In this document: piece after piece, positions 43,579-53,265 of the stretch
How the letters are laid out: every line of letters begins with the position of its first letter
Position numbering within the stretch: the first letter of the stretch is position 1
Source: Citricoccus alkalitolerans
GTDB lineage: Bacteria > Actinomycetota > Actinomycetes > Actinomycetales > Micrococcaceae
Assembly: GCF_039528175.1 (NCBI RefSeq)
Contig: NZ_BAAALH010000002.1
Span: 620,001 to 684,000, forward strand
Direction of reading: 5' to 3'
Length of the DNA stretch: 64,000 nt
Notes under the pieces: generated by a model
Told to the model about the DNA's origin: nothing
Databases searched by the model: none
Seen by the model: only the letters and a program-made list of their open reading frames with translations
Translations under genes and position numbers: made by a program

Positions 43579-45150
43579 ATGCCTTTGGTCCTCCGCTTCG
43601 CTGCGCGATCCGATGTGGGCAGGGTCAGGTCGAAGAACGACGACTCTGCCTATGCCGGATTACACCTGGCCGTCGTGGCCGACGGCATGGGCGGGCACGT
43701 GGGGGGCGACGTGGCCAGCGCCTCCACGGTGCTGGACCTGGCCCCCCTGGACGCCACCGGCTATGCCAGTCCGGAGACCGTGCTACCGGACGAGATCCAG
43801 AACGCGAACCTGATCCTCAACGACCTGGTCCATGCCAGTCCCAAGCTCGCCGGAATGGGGACCACGTGCACGGCGATGCTGCTCGCCGGGCGGACCATCC
43901 ACATGGCGCACATCGGAGACTCCAGGGCCTACCGGCTCAAGGACGACACCTTCGAGCAGATCAGCATCGACCACACCTTCGTGCAGCGGCTCGTGGACGA
44001 GGGACGGCTGGACCCCGCCGAGGCCGAGTCGCATCCCCACAAGAACGTGCTCATGCGGGTGCTCGGGGACGTGGACGCCTCCCCGGAGCTGGACATCTCG
44101 GCCGTGGACGCCGCACCCGGTGAACGCTGGCTGCTGTGCTCCGACGGGCTGACGGCCGTGGTGCCCCCCTCCGTGATCGAGCAGAAGCTGCGCCACCGGA
44201 GCGACTTGCAGGCCGTGGTCGATGAACTGGTCGAACTGACCCTGGCCGGCGGCGCTCCGGACAACGTCACCATCGTGGCCCTGGAGGTGGACGAGGCCAC
44301 CGAGGCCGAGGCTGCCCTGCCCTCCCCCGCCCACCTCTCCGACCAGGCCCTCGCCGCCGCCACCCCGGGCGAGGCTGGCCCCGTCTCGGCCTCCCTGTTG
44401 CGGGAGGACCTGGAGTCCCGTCCCCACGTCCTCGTCGGCGCCGCCGACCTGGCGACCCAGACCGGCAAGATCCCGATCGTCACCCGCCGCAGCACCCAGA
44501 AACGCGCGGCGGCCCTGTTGACCGGCGCGGCCAGCCACGGTGCCCAGGCCGACGGCGCCCTGACCGACCCGCTGGCGGTTTCCGCCGCCTCGGAGCTCAT
44601 CGAGGGCCATCGTGACCGGATCGATGGCTCAGCTGACGGTCTCGGTGACGGCTCGGACTCCGACGGGCCCGAACCGGAGGAAACGCGGGACGGGACACAG
44701 GAGGAGGAGCGGCCGCGCCGACGTCGTTCAGTCTTCATCCCGGTCTTCACCGCACTGTTGGCCCTGATCTTCGCGGTGCTGTTGCTCTGGGGTTACCTGT
44801 GGACCCAGACGCAGTACTACGTGGGTGCCCAGGACGGGCGGGTCGCCATCTACAACGGCGTCTCGCAGCGACTGGGTCCGATCCAGCTGTCCCACCTCGA
44901 CAGCGAGACGGACGTGGCGCTGGAGGACCTGCCGGCGTATTCGCGTCAACGTGTTGAGTCCGGCCTGCCGGCCCGCGACCTCGAGCACGCCCAGCAGATC
45001 GTTGCCGACCTGGAGAACTCCGCGACCCCGGATCCACCCGCTACACCGAGCCCGACCCCCTCTGGGACGCCGAGCGACTCTCCGTCCGGGATTCCCACGG
45101 GCAGTCCTACCTCCACGCCCCCAACCACCCCTCCAGGAGGTGATCGCTGA
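43579..45150 (+). CDS. pstP: PP2C-type Ser/Thr protein phosphatase PstP
   Basis: 523 residues. Cytoplasmic PP2C domain (1-240): RSDVGRVRSKNDDS, VVADGMGGHVGGDVAS, THIGDSRAYRL-type motif as HIGDSRAYRL, LLCSDGLT and GGAPDNVTIV hold the metal-binding Asp residues. Then a linker of about 140 residues, a membrane helix (about 387-410) and an extracellular part ending in a Pro/Ser/Thr tail. It reverses PknA/PknB phosphorylation. Its stop shares one base with the rodA start, and a full-length Shine-Dalgarno for rodA is inside its 3' end. Confidence 0.95.
   Translation: MPLVLRFAARSDVGRVRSKNDDSAYAGLHLAVVADGMGGHVGGDVASASTVLDLAPLDATGYASPETVLPDEIQNANLILNDLVHASPKLAGMGTTCTAMLLAGRTIHMAHIGDSRAYRLKDDTFEQISIDHTFVQRLVDEGRLDPAEAESHPHKNVLMRVLGDVDASPELDISAVDAAPGERWLLCSDGLTAVVPPSVIEQKLRHRSDLQAVVDELVELTLAGGAPDNVTIVALEVDEATEAEAALPSPAHLSDQALAAATPGEAGPVSASLLREDLESRPHVLVGAADLATQTGKIPIVTRRSTQKRAAALLTGAASHGAQADGALTDPLAVSAASELIEGHRDRIDGSADGLGDGSDSDGPEPEETRDGTQEEERPRRRRSVFIPVFTALLALIFAVLLLWGYLWTQTQYYVGAQDGRVAIYNGVSQRLGPIQLSHLDSETDVALEDLPAYSRQRVESGLPARDLEHAQQIVADLENSATPDPPATPSPTPSGTPSDSPSGIPTGSPTSTPPTTPPGGDR
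45136..45145 (+). promoter_or_regulatory. Extended ribosome-binding site of rodA (GGAGGTGATC)
   Basis: All ten bases are complementary to the 3' end of 16S rRNA, 4 bases before the rodA ATG, within the last codons of pstP. It is the strongest site in this operon and fixes the rodA start; it may set a higher RodA level than mere coupling. Confidence 0.75.
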
Positions 45151-46565
45151 TGTCCCAGGTCACGTCCACCCCCCGCCCGCGGCGCAACACCGAACTAGTG
45201 CTGCTGATCCTGGGGCTGTGCATCGGCACCGGTGCCAGCCTGCTCGCCGGCCTCGGCATGGACCGCGAGATCACCTCCGACTACTGGGTACAGGCGGCCG
45301 TGCTGGCCATCATGTCCCTGGTCTTCCACCTGGTGCTGCGCCTGCGGGCACGGTATGCCGATCCGTACATCCTGCCTATCGTGGTCACCCTCAACGGACT
45401 CGGGATCGCCATGATCCACCGCATCGACGTGGCCGAGGGGGACGACGCCGCCTCCCGCCAGCTGATGTGGACCGTGGTGGCCATGGGCGTGTCCATCGCC
45501 CTGCTCTGGCTGCTCAAGGACCACCGGGTCCTGCGGCGCTGGCCCTATCTGTTCCTCGCTGCCTCCGGCATCCTGCTGCTGTTGCCGCTGATCCCGGGCC
45601 TGGGCATGGAGATCAACGGGGCCCGGATCTGGATCAACCTCGGCGTGGGATCCTTCCAACCGGGGGAGATCGCCAAGATCACCCTGGCCATCTTCTTCGC
45701 GGGCTACCTCTCCGCCAATCGGGACCTCATCCTGCTGGCCGGCAAGAAGATCGGCCCTGTGACCTTCCCCCGCTTCCGGGACATGGGGCCGCTGGTGATC
45801 GCGTGGCTGATCTCCATGGGCGTGCTCGTGTTCCAGCGGGACCTCGGCTCCGCCATCCTGTTCTTCGGGCTGTTCATGGCCATGATCTACCTGGCCACCT
45901 CCCGGGTGTCCTGGATCATCCTCGGTCTGGTCCTCGTGGCTGTGGGCGGGCTGATCGCCGTGAACACGATCTCCCACGTGGGGCTGCGCGTGGATGCCTG
46001 GCTCCATGCCTTCGACCCGGAGGTCTACAACCGTGGCGCCGGCAGTTACCAGATCGTCCAAGGCCTGTTCGGCCTCGCCTCCGGTGGCCTCCTCGGCACC
46101 GGTCTGGGCGGAGGGCGGCCAGACATCGTGGCCTACGCCAATTCGGACATGATCATCGCCTCGTTCGGCGAGGAGCTCGGCTTCATCGGCCTGTCCGCGA
46201 TCCTGATGCTCTTCGTGCTGCTGGTGACCCGCATGCTCCGCGCCGCCTTGGGAACCCGTGACTCCTTCGGCAAGCTCCTGGCCGCCGGGCTGGCCTTCAC
46301 CATGGCCCTGCAGTGCTTCGTGGTCATCGGCGGAGTCACCATGGTGATCCCGCTGACCGGCCTCACCACGCCGTTCATGGCGGCCGGTGGATCCTCGCTG
46401 TTGGCCAACTGGATCGTGGTGGCGCTCGTGCTGATGGTGTCCCAGTCCGCGCGCAAGCCGGTCGCCGTCGGTCCCATGGTCAACGCGTCCGGCTCCGGAT
46501 CAGGTCATCAGGACCGCACGTCCGGCGTTCCGGTCGAGACGCCGGCAGGAGGGGTCACCGCATGA
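45150..46565 (+). CDS. rodA: SEDS peptidoglycan glycosyltransferase RodA/FtsW
   Basis: 471 residues with about 10-12 membrane helices. Signature segments: GARIWINLGVGSFQPGEIAKI, VFQRDLGSAILFFGLFMAMIYL (core QRDLGSAILFFG), NRGAGSYQIVQGLFGLASGG (core SYQIVQGLFGLASGG) with the conserved downstream GTGLGGG, and SFGEELGF. It polymerises lipid II glycan strands together with the class B PBP encoded next. The C-terminal tail of about 35 residues is Ser/Gly-rich. pbpA overlaps its stop by 4 bases. Confidence 0.95.
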   Translation: MSQVTSTPRPRRNTELVLLILGLCIGTGASLLAGLGMDREITSDYWVQAAVLAIMSLVFHLVLRLRARYADPYILPIVVTLNGLGIAMIHRIDVAEGDDAASRQLMWTVVAMGVSIALLWLLKDHRVLRRWPYLFLAASGILLLLPLIPGLGMEINGARIWINLGVGSFQPGEIAKITLAIFFAGYLSANRDLILLAGKKIGPVTFPRFRDMGPLVIAWLISMGVLVFQRDLGSAILFFGLFMAMIYLATSRVSWIILGLVLVAVGGLIAVNTISHVGLRVDAWLHAFDPEVYNRGAGSYQIVQGLFGLASGGLLGTGLGGGRPDIVAYANSDMIIASFGEELGFIGLSAILMLFVLLVTRMLRAALGTRDSFGKLLAAGLAFTMALQCFVVIGGVTMVIPLTGLTTPFMAAGGSSLLANWIVVALVLMVSQSARKPVAVGPMVNASGSGSGHQDRTSGVPVETPAGGVTA

Positions 46566-48010
46566 ACCAGGCCATCCGCAACTCGTGGGTCGTCATCGTC
46601 GCCATGTTCATGGTGCTCCTGGTGGCCATCTCCGTCATCCAAGTCATCGCCGCCGATGCCCTGAAGAACAACGACTTCAACTCGCGTCAGCTCTACCAGG
46701 AGTTCGGCTCCGCCCGGGGCCCGATCCTCGTAGACGGCAATCCGATCGCCGAATCGGTGGAGTCCAACGACGACTTCAACTACCAGCGCGTCTACCACGA
46801 CACCGAGCTGTACTCGGGGCTGACAGGTTTCTACTCCCTGACCTACGGTGCCACCGGCCTCGAGGACAAGCTCAACCGCTATCTGGCCGGATCCTCGGAC
46901 GGCCAGTTCGTGGATCGCATCATCGAACTGTTCTCCGGCACCCAGATGGAGGGCGCCCAGGTCGAGCTGACCATCGATCCGGCCATGCAGGAGTTGGCCT
47001 ACTCGGTGATGCCGGAGGGGGTGGAGGCCTCCGTGGTCATCACCGATCCGGAGAGTGGGGACATCCTGGCCATGGCCTCCAAGCCCAGCTATGACACGAA
47101 CCTGCTCGCCACGCACAGTGGGGCCGAGGCCTCGGCGAACATGGAAGAGCTGCAGTCCGTGCCGGGATTGAGTCCCTATGTCAACCGGCCCACCGCCTCC
47201 CTGCCGGCTCCAGGCTCCACGTTCAAGCTCATCGACACGGTGGCCATGCTCGAGTCCGGTGAGTACCAACCGGATCAGGTCCTCGACGTCCCGGATTCCA
47301 TCACCCTCCCGAACACGAGCACGCCCCTGGGCAACTTCGGTGGTGGCCTGTGCGGCAGGCTGGACGAGGCCACCCTCGACGAGATCTTCGCCCAGTCCTG
47401 CAACACGCCCTTCGCCCTCGCGGCCATGGAGCTGGGCCAGGACCGGATCCGCACCACGGCGGAGAACTTCGGGTTCAACGAGTCCTTCGACATCCCCCTG
47501 ACGGTCGCCGCCTCGCAGTTCCCCGAGGACCTGGACGACGCGGCCCTGGCCCAGTCCTCGATCGGCCAGCGGGACGTCAAGGCCACCGCCCTGCAGATGA
47601 ACATGGTGGCCGCCGCCATCGCCAACGACGGGACGATGATGAAACCGCAGCTGATCGACACGATCCGCGGCTCGGACCTGACGCTGCTGGAGGACGTGCA
47701 GCCAGAGGTCTTCAAGCGCTCCACCACCCCAGAGATCGCCGAGCAGATGACGGAACTGATGCGCGGTCCGCTCGACGGCGGAACGGCCTACCGCGCCCAG
47801 TCCGACCGGGTGGACATCGCCGCCAAGACCGGCACCGCCCAGTTGGGTGCGGACAACGACCTGGTCAATTCGTGGATCACCGGATTCGCTCCGGCCGATG
47901 ACCCGCAGGTGGCCGTCACGATCGTGTACCAGAACATCGACTTCGACACCGGCAGCGAGCTGACGTCGACCAATCTGAAGGAAATCATGGAGGCGGTGGT
48001 CACACAGTGA
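46562..48010 (+). CDS. pbpA: Class B penicillin-binding protein PbpA
   Basis: 482 residues. One N-terminal membrane helix (VVIVAMFMVLLVAISVIQVI), a dimerisation region, then the transpeptidase domain with STFK in LPAPGSTFKLIDT (about residue 218), SCN in FAQSCNTPFA and KTGT in IAAKTGTAQLG. Cross-links peptidoglycan as the partner of RodA. The ATG at 46562 overlaps the rodA stop, deciding against a longer in-frame version. Length is typical of actinobacterial PbpA. Confidence 0.95.
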   Translation: MNQAIRNSWVVIVAMFMVLLVAISVIQVIAADALKNNDFNSRQLYQEFGSARGPILVDGNPIAESVESNDDFNYQRVYHDTELYSGLTGFYSLTYGATGLEDKLNRYLAGSSDGQFVDRIIELFSGTQMEGAQVELTIDPAMQELAYSVMPEGVEASVVITDPESGDILAMASKPSYDTNLLATHSGAEASANMEELQSVPGLSPYVNRPTASLPAPGSTFKLIDTVAMLESGEYQPDQVLDVPDSITLPNTSTPLGNFGGGLCGRLDEATLDEIFAQSCNTPFALAAMELGQDRIRTTAENFGFNESFDIPLTVAASQFPEDLDDAALAQSSIGQRDVKATALQMNMVAAAIANDGTMMKPQLIDTIRGSDLTLLEDVQPEVFKRSTTPEIAEQMTELMRGPLDGGTAYRAQSDRVDIAAKTGTAQLGADNDLVNSWITGFAPADDPQVAVTIVYQNIDFDTGSELTSTNLKEIMEAVVTQ

Positions 48011-49755
48011 GGCCGACATCGGGTATCACGCTGGGCGGCAGGTATCAGCTCACCGAGCGCATCGCCATCGGCGGCATGGGCGAGGTCTGGAAGGCCAAGG
48101 ACAAGATCCTGGGCCGGCTGACGGCGGTGAAGATCCTCAAGGAGGAGTACACCGGTGACGCGAATTTCCTGCGCCGCTTCCGGGCGGAGGCCCAGCACAC
48201 GGCGTTGTTGAACCATCCCGGCGTCGCGAACGTCTTCGACTACGGCGAGGAGGACGGCTCCGGCTACCTCGTCATGGAGCTGGTCCCCGGGCCGCCGCTC
48301 TCGGCGATCCTGGACAAGGAGAAGGTCCTCTCTCCGGACCGGACCCTGAACATCATCGCGCAGACCGCCCGTGCCCTGTCCGCCGCCCACGCCCAGGGCC
48401 TGGTACACCGCGATGTGAAGCCCGGGAACCTGCTGATCACTCCGCACGGCCGCGTCAAGGTCACCGACTTCGGCATCGCCCGGCTCGCCGACCAGGTGCC
48501 GTTGACCGCCACCGGCCAGGTCATGGGCACCGCCCAGTACCTGGCCCCGGAACAGGCCACCGGACAGCAGGCCACCGGTTCCTCGGACATCTACTCCCTC
48601 GGTGTCATCGGCTACGAGAGCCTCGTGGGACACCGTCCCTTCTCCGGCGAGTCCCAGATCGCGATCGCGCTGGCTCAGGTCAATGACCCGCCGCCACCTC
48701 TGCCGGACACCATCCCTGAACCGGTGCGGGCCCTGATCATGTCCATGCTGGCCAAGGAGGCCCACGAGCGTCCGGCCAACGCTACCGCCCTGGCCGAGGC
48801 CGCGGAGTCCCTGCGCCAGCAGGACACGGCGGCGGCCGCCGCCGCCGTGCCCGGGATGATTCCGTTCCTGACCGGGGGAGCCGCCGCCGCGGCCCTTGCC
48901 GCCCAAGGCGCCCAGACGCAAGCCCTCACGCAGGCCGTGGACTACTCGGGCATGTCAGACACCCATGCCACCGAGGTCATCAGCGGTGCTTCCGGTTCGG
49001 AGGGCACGGGCACCTCCGCGCTGCCCGTGGCCGAGGCCGCCGGCGCAGGTGCCGGCGCGGCCGGTGCCATCTCGGCCACAGAGGACCCGGATGCCTACCG
49101 CGCCGGGGACTCCCCGGACCCGGACGCCGAGGGCTACAACGACGAGCTGGATCGCACGGCCGGACGCAAGAAGCGCAGCCCGTGGACCTGGCCGATGATC
49201 GGGCTGCTTGCCCTCATCGTCTTCGTCATCCTCGGCATCTGGCTCGGGCCCCAGTTGACCGGCGGTGGCGAGGAGTCCTCCTCGGCTCCGGTGACCTCCG
49301 CCTCCGAATCGCCGTCGTCCAGCTCATCAGGACCCGAGACCGTATCCATCAACTCAGAGGACTACGTCGGTTCGGACATCAACACTGTCGAGGCTGCGCT
49401 GCGGGACCTGGGCATGGACGTCACCAGCCAGGAGGTCCCGAGCAACGAGCGCCAGGGCATGGTCCTGACCCTGTCACACACTGGCGACGTCCCGGTGGGA
49501 ACCCTCATCACCGTGCGTTACTCTGCGGGTCCTCCCCCGGAGCCCACCACCCAGGCGCCGACCACCCCGCCCCCGCCTCAGGAAACCGCTACACAGGCGC
49601 CACCGGACGAGACCACCACGCAGGAGCCCACACAGGCTCCCACCTCTCAAGAGCCGTCCGAGGATCCCACCACCCAGGAGCCCACACAGGAGACGACCGA
49701 GGCTGCCACCACCCAGGAACCGACTCCGACGACCACCGACGAGCCGGCACCCTAA
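48007..49755 (+). CDS. pknA: Ser/Thr protein kinase PknA-type with one PASTA domain
   Basis: 582 residues. Kinase domain about 14-272: glycine loop IAIGGMGEVW, VAIK-type Lys in LTAVKILKEEY, HRDVKPGN, DFGIARLAD, GTAQYLAPEQ. A linker rich in Ala/Gly, one membrane helix (about 394-416), one PASTA-like domain (about 441-505) and an extracellular tail of Thr-Gln-Glu-Pro repeats (TTQEPTQ units). M. tuberculosis PknA lacks PASTA domains, so the extracellular part differs. The GTG start overlaps the pbpA stop (GTGA). Position and kinase type support the name. Confidence 0.9.
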   Translation: MRPTSGITLGGRYQLTERIAIGGMGEVWKAKDKILGRLTAVKILKEEYTGDANFLRRFRAEAQHTALLNHPGVANVFDYGEEDGSGYLVMELVPGPPLSAILDKEKVLSPDRTLNIIAQTARALSAAHAQGLVHRDVKPGNLLITPHGRVKVTDFGIARLADQVPLTATGQVMGTAQYLAPEQATGQQATGSSDIYSLGVIGYESLVGHRPFSGESQIAIALAQVNDPPPPLPDTIPEPVRALIMSMLAKEAHERPANATALAEAAESLRQQDTAAAAAAVPGMIPFLTGGAAAAALAAQGAQTQALTQAVDYSGMSDTHATEVISGASGSEGTGTSALPVAEAAGAGAGAAGAISATEDPDAYRAGDSPDPDAEGYNDELDRTAGRKKRSPWTWPMIGLLALIVFVILGIWLGPQLTGGGEESSSAPVTSASESPSSSSSGPETVSINSEDYVGSDINTVEAALRDLGMDVTSQEVPSNERQGMVLTLSHTGDVPVGTLITVRYSAGPPPEPTTQAPTTPPPPQETATQAPPDETTTQEPTQAPTSQEPSEDPTTQEPTQETTEAATTQEPTPTTTDEPAP

Positions 49756-49849
49756 CCAGGACGAGAGCGGAGGGACCGGACCCGGAACCGTCGGCCTGGA
49801 TCTCCTCGACCACCGCCAGTATTCGAATCCCAGAACAGGACGAACGACA

Positions 49850-52000
49850 GTGCCACATCAACGCATCCTCAACGGCCGTTACGAGGTCGGTGACCTCATC
49901 GGCCGGGGGGGCATGGCCGATGTGTTCCAAGGTCGGGACCAGAAACTCGGTCGCAGGATCGCCATCAAGCTGATGCGACCGGACTTGGCCCGCGATCCGC
50001 AGTTCCAGTCCCGATTCCGCCGGGAGGCCCAGTCTTCCGCCGCGCTGAACCACCCGAACATCGTCTCGGTTTTCGACACGGGCGAGGAACGGTTCGAGGA
50101 CGGCGCCTACGAGGGCGTCGCCTGCCCCTTCATGGTCATGGAGTTCGTGGACGGCCGCACGCTACGCGACCTGTTGCGCCATGAAGAGATTACCGTGGAC
50201 CAAGCCATCGAGTGGACCTCCGGGGTGCTCGCCGCCCTGAACTACAGCCACGAGGAAGGCATCGTCCACCGGGACATCAAGCCGGCCAACATCATGGTCA
50301 CCAAGTCCGGGGCCGTGAAGGTCATGGACTTCGGCATCGCCCGCGCCCTGTCCGATTCGGCCGCCACGATGACACAGACCCAGGCCGTGGTCGGAACCGC
50401 CCAGTACCTGTCACCGGAGCAGGCCCGGGGCGAGTCCGTAGATTCGCGGTCGGACCTGTACTCCGCAGGCTGCCTGCTGTTCGAACTGTTGACCGGGCGC
50501 CCACCGTTCGTGGGGGATTCCGCCGTGGCAGTGGCCTATCAGCACGTCCGGGAGGAACCTCCCGTCCCCTCCACTCTCAATCCGACCGTCTCGCCTGCCC
50601 TGGACGCAGTGGTCTCTCGCGCGCTCTCCAAGGACCGCGTGGACCGGTTCCAGTCCGGCCTGGAATTCCGTGCCAGCCTGAACCGGGCAGCTGAGCAGCC
50701 CGACGCCGGCCCCGCGCAGCATTCGTCCCGCTCGGCCGCCGCGGGGGGCCGGTCCGGGGGCATTGCCGGTCCCACCGCCGGCTCCGCCGCGGGGGCAGCC
50801 GCCGGTGCCGCCGCCGTCGGAATGTATCCGGACGGCGCCACGGAGGCCATGACCGCCGTCTCTCCCCGGCCGGAGAGAGAGACCAGGGCGATGGCCGCCG
50901 TCGGGAACGAGCCCGGTAGCGAACCCAGGACCGAGAGGTACTCAGGCCTCTCGGGTGACCCGTACTCGAACCAGCAGACCGGGGACCTCTCCGCCCCCAC
51001 CGCGGCCACACCTCCCGCACCACGGGAGGACACAGGCCACCTCCTGGACCTGAGGGACGAACCGCGCGCGGACGGTCAGCCGAAGAAGCGCAAGGCACAC
51101 CGTGTCTGGGTGCCCATCCTCGTGGTCATCCTGGCCCTGGCTGCTGTGGCCGGTGGGTGGTTCCTGATGGAGGAACTGAACCGGCGCAATGTGGAGGCCA
51201 ATCAGGTGACGGTCCCGTCCGTGACCGAGATGACCCAGATCGAGGCCCAGAACGCGCTGACCTCCGCGGAACTGCGGCCCATCCTGGAAGAGGTGCACGA
51301 TGACGAGGTCCAACGGGACCTGGCCGTCGGCACTGAACCTGACAGCGGAACCATCGTCCAGAAAAACCAGGAGATCACCCTCTTCATCTCCAAGGGTCCT
51401 GAACAAGTGGAGATCTCCGCGGACCTGGCCGGGCAATCGGAGGCCACGGCGCGGGACACCCTTGAGGGACTGGGTCTGTCCATCTCCTCGGTCCGCTATG
51501 TCCCCTCGGCCGACGTCCCGCGGGACCGGCTGGTCGGCACCTCCCCGGAACTCGGAGCCACCGTGAGGTCGGGCTCTTCTGTGGAGCTGCAGATGTCCTC
51601 GGGCAACATCGGTGTGCCCAACCTCGTCGGCCTGACCCAGGAGGAGGCACGAGCGGCCCTCCAGGAGTTGGGCCTGCAGATGACCGTCTCCGAGGTAGAA
51701 CGCGAAGCGCCGGTGGAACCGGGCACCGTGGTCGGTCAGGAACAGCCTGAGGGAACCGAGGTGCCCCAGGACTCTTCCGTCACGGTCGAGGTGGCGAAGG
51801 CCCCCGAGGAGCCGTCTGCCTCTCCTTCCCCATCCCCGTCTCCGTCTCCGTCGAGTGAGTCACCCAGCGGATCCCCGAGTCCGAGCGACTCCGCGTCCGA
51901 CTCACCCAGCGAGTCGCCCAGCCCGACGGAGTCATCTGCCGGCGCCTCCGGGTCCCAACCCACCGGCCCGGGCAACAATCGGGGCCGCGGGAGCGGCTGA
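49850..52000 (+). CDS. pknB: Ser/Thr protein kinase PknB with three PASTA domains
   Basis: 716 residues. Kinase domain about 11-270: LIGRGGMADVFQG, AIKLMRPDLA, HRDIKPANIMV, DFGIARAL with a Thr-rich activation loop (TMTQTQAVVGT), GTAQYLSPEQARG. Long Ala/Gly linker, membrane helix about 418-440, then three PASTA domains (about 452-520, 521-585, 586-650; the middle one is divergent in its first strand) and a Ser/Pro tail. It senses muropeptides or lipid II. GTG 49850 with AGGACG upstream; it is separated from pknA by 94 bases. Last gene of the operon. Confidence 0.94.
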   Translation: MPHQRILNGRYEVGDLIGRGGMADVFQGRDQKLGRRIAIKLMRPDLARDPQFQSRFRREAQSSAALNHPNIVSVFDTGEERFEDGAYEGVACPFMVMEFVDGRTLRDLLRHEEITVDQAIEWTSGVLAALNYSHEEGIVHRDIKPANIMVTKSGAVKVMDFGIARALSDSAATMTQTQAVVGTAQYLSPEQARGESVDSRSDLYSAGCLLFELLTGRPPFVGDSAVAVAYQHVREEPPVPSTLNPTVSPALDAVVSRALSKDRVDRFQSGLEFRASLNRAAEQPDAGPAQHSSRSAAAGGRSGGIAGPTAGSAAGAAAGAAAVGMYPDGATEAMTAVSPRPERETRAMAAVGNEPGSEPRTERYSGLSGDPYSNQQTGDLSAPTAATPPAPREDTGHLLDLRDEPRADGQPKKRKAHRVWVPILVVILALAAVAGGWFLMEELNRRNVEANQVTVPSVTEMTQIEAQNALTSAELRPILEEVHDDEVQRDLAVGTEPDSGTIVQKNQEITLFISKGPEQVEISADLAGQSEATARDTLEGLGLSISSVRYVPSADVPRDRLVGTSPELGATVRSGSSVELQMSSGNIGVPNLVGLTQEEARAALQELGLQMTVSEVEREAPVEPGTVVGQEQPEGTEVPQDSSVTVEVAKAPEEPSASPSPSPSPSPSSESPSGSPSPSDSASDSPSESPSPTESSAGASGSQPTGPGNNRGRGSG

Positions 52001-52040
52001 GCCGCAGGCTGGCCGCATGCAGTCACGGCGGAACGCGTTA

Positions 52041-52076
52041 GTTCGTCACCGGTGAGGTCAGTTCATCACCGGTGAG
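52041..52076. repeat. Tandem 20-base period repeat at the pabA 3' end
   Basis: GTTCGTCACCGGTGAG (52041-52056) and GTTCATCACCGGTGAG (52061-52076) differ by one base and are spaced exactly 20 bases; the second copy encodes the last pabA codons. Each contains the palindrome CACCGGTG. Simple local duplication is the likely origin. Confidence 0.6.
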
Positions 52077-52750
52077 AGGGTGTCGGCCCGCGCGGCCGCA
52101 CCCTCCATGCCCAGGAATTCGAGCCAGTTCCCCAGCATCCGGTAGCCGCCCTCGGTCAGCACGGATTCCGGATGGAACTGGACCCCCCACAGCGGAGCGC
52201 TGCGATGGGCCACGCCCATGACGATCCCGCTGTCCGTCTCCGCGGTGATCTCCAGGTCCTCGGGGATGGTGGCCCGCACGGCCGCCAGGGAATGGTAGCG
52301 GGTGGCGGTGAAGGGGTCCGGGACGCCGGCGAACATCGGGTGCCCCCCGTGGACGACCCGGGAGGTCTTGCCATGCATGAGTTCCTCAGCGTGCGTCACG
52401 GTGGCCCCGTGGGCCTCGGAGATCGCCTGATGGCCCAGGCAGACGCCGTAGAGCGGCTTGCTCTGCACGGCGGCCCATCGGACCATGTCTGTGCTGATGC
52501 CGGCCTCGGCGGGTGTCCCCGGTCCGGGAGACAAGAGGATCCCATCCCGTTCCGCCGCTAGCTCGGTCGCCTCATCAACGCTCACAGCATCGTTGCGGAC
52601 CACGAGGGTGTCCGCCCCCAGTTCCCGCAGATAGCCCACGAGCGTGTAGACGAAGCTGTCATAGTTGTCGACCACGAGGATCCGGGCGGGGGATTCTGCG
52701 CCGGAGTCGGTGGCATGGTCCGAGTCGGTGGATTCGGTCGGAGAGGTCAT
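52058..52750 (-). CDS. pabA: Class I glutamine amidotransferase (anthranilate/para-aminobenzoate synthase component II)
   Basis: 230 residues. Supplies ammonia from glutamine: nucleophile Cys in YGVCLGHQAI, His-Glu in VQFHPESVLT; NYDSFVYTLVGYL and LSPGPGTP are the TrpG/PabA opening. Actinobacteria carry this gene next to pknB (Rv0013, called trpG or pabA) and one protein may serve both folate and tryptophan synthesis, so the choice of name is open. The 20-residue acidic Ser/Thr leader before ARILVVDNYDS is not conserved; an ATG five codons further upstream is also in frame. Convergent with pknB. Confidence 0.9.
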   Translation of the reverse strand: MTSPTESTDSDHATDSGAESPARILVVDNYDSFVYTLVGYLRELGADTLVVRNDAVSVDEATELAAERDGILLSPGPGTPAEAGISTDMVRWAAVQSKPLYGVCLGHQAISEAHGATVTHAEELMHGKTSRVVHGGHPMFAGVPDPFTATRYHSLAAVRATIPEDLEITAETDSGIVMGVAHRSAPLWGVQFHPESVLTEGGYRMLGNWLEFLGMEGAAARADTLSPVMN

Positions 52751-52968
52751 GAGCGGAGGTCCCATCGAGTGTCGGGCGATCAGGGCTGCGGAGGCGGGTC
52801 GGGAGGTGCTCGGCGCACCGGGGAGAGCCTCCGGGTGGTCTCACGGGCGGGCCCATGGTCTCCATGGGTTCGCCGCTAGACTGGGCCGAGTACTTCATCT
52901 GAAGCAGACTACGCCGTGACCGGTTCTGGTGCGGCGACGTGACCGAACCATCGTGGACAGGAATCGAA

Positions 52969-53265
52969 GTGCCCGAGTCGGAGTCCCGCAAGACCGGCCA
53001 GATCGGCCAGAAGAGCAAGAGTGCTGGGCAGGCCGAGCGAGGCCAGCGCCGGGCCGATCTCCGCGCGGAGAAGCCCGAGCCCGGCCCGTTGCCCACCTGG
53101 TACAAAGCGATCATGTTCGGCCTGATGATCGTCGGCCTGCTGTGGATCGTCGTCTACTACCTCACCATGGGGGTGGCTCCCATCCCGCAGGCCGGTGGCT
53201 GGAACATCGGCATCGGCTTCGGCATCGCCTGCGTGGGCTTCCTCATGACCACGCGTTGGCGCTAG
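52969..53265 (+). CDS. crgA: Cell division protein CrgA
   Basis: 98 residues. Basic N-terminus (PESESRKTGQ) followed by two membrane helices, IMFGLMIVGLLWIVVYYLTM and NIGIGFGIACVGFLMTTRW, the complete CrgA pattern ending in TxRW. CrgA coordinates the divisome in Actinobacteria. I chose GTG 52969 rather than GTG 52939 because family members begin 'MP(E/K)S' and AGGAA lies 5 bases upstream. Its stop overlaps the convergent DinB gene by 4 bases. Confidence 0.93.
   Translation: MPESESRKTGQIGQKSKSAGQAERGQRRADLRAEKPEPGPLPTWYKAIMFGLMIVGLLWIVVYYLTMGVAPIPQAGGWNIGIGFGIACVGFLMTTRWR

Noticed and set aside
49530..49755. Repeated CACCACCCAGGAGCCCAC-like units as a CRISPR or DNA repeat
   Set aside because: They are codon-level repeats for the Thr-Gln-Glu-Pro tail of PknA, without spacers or even period.
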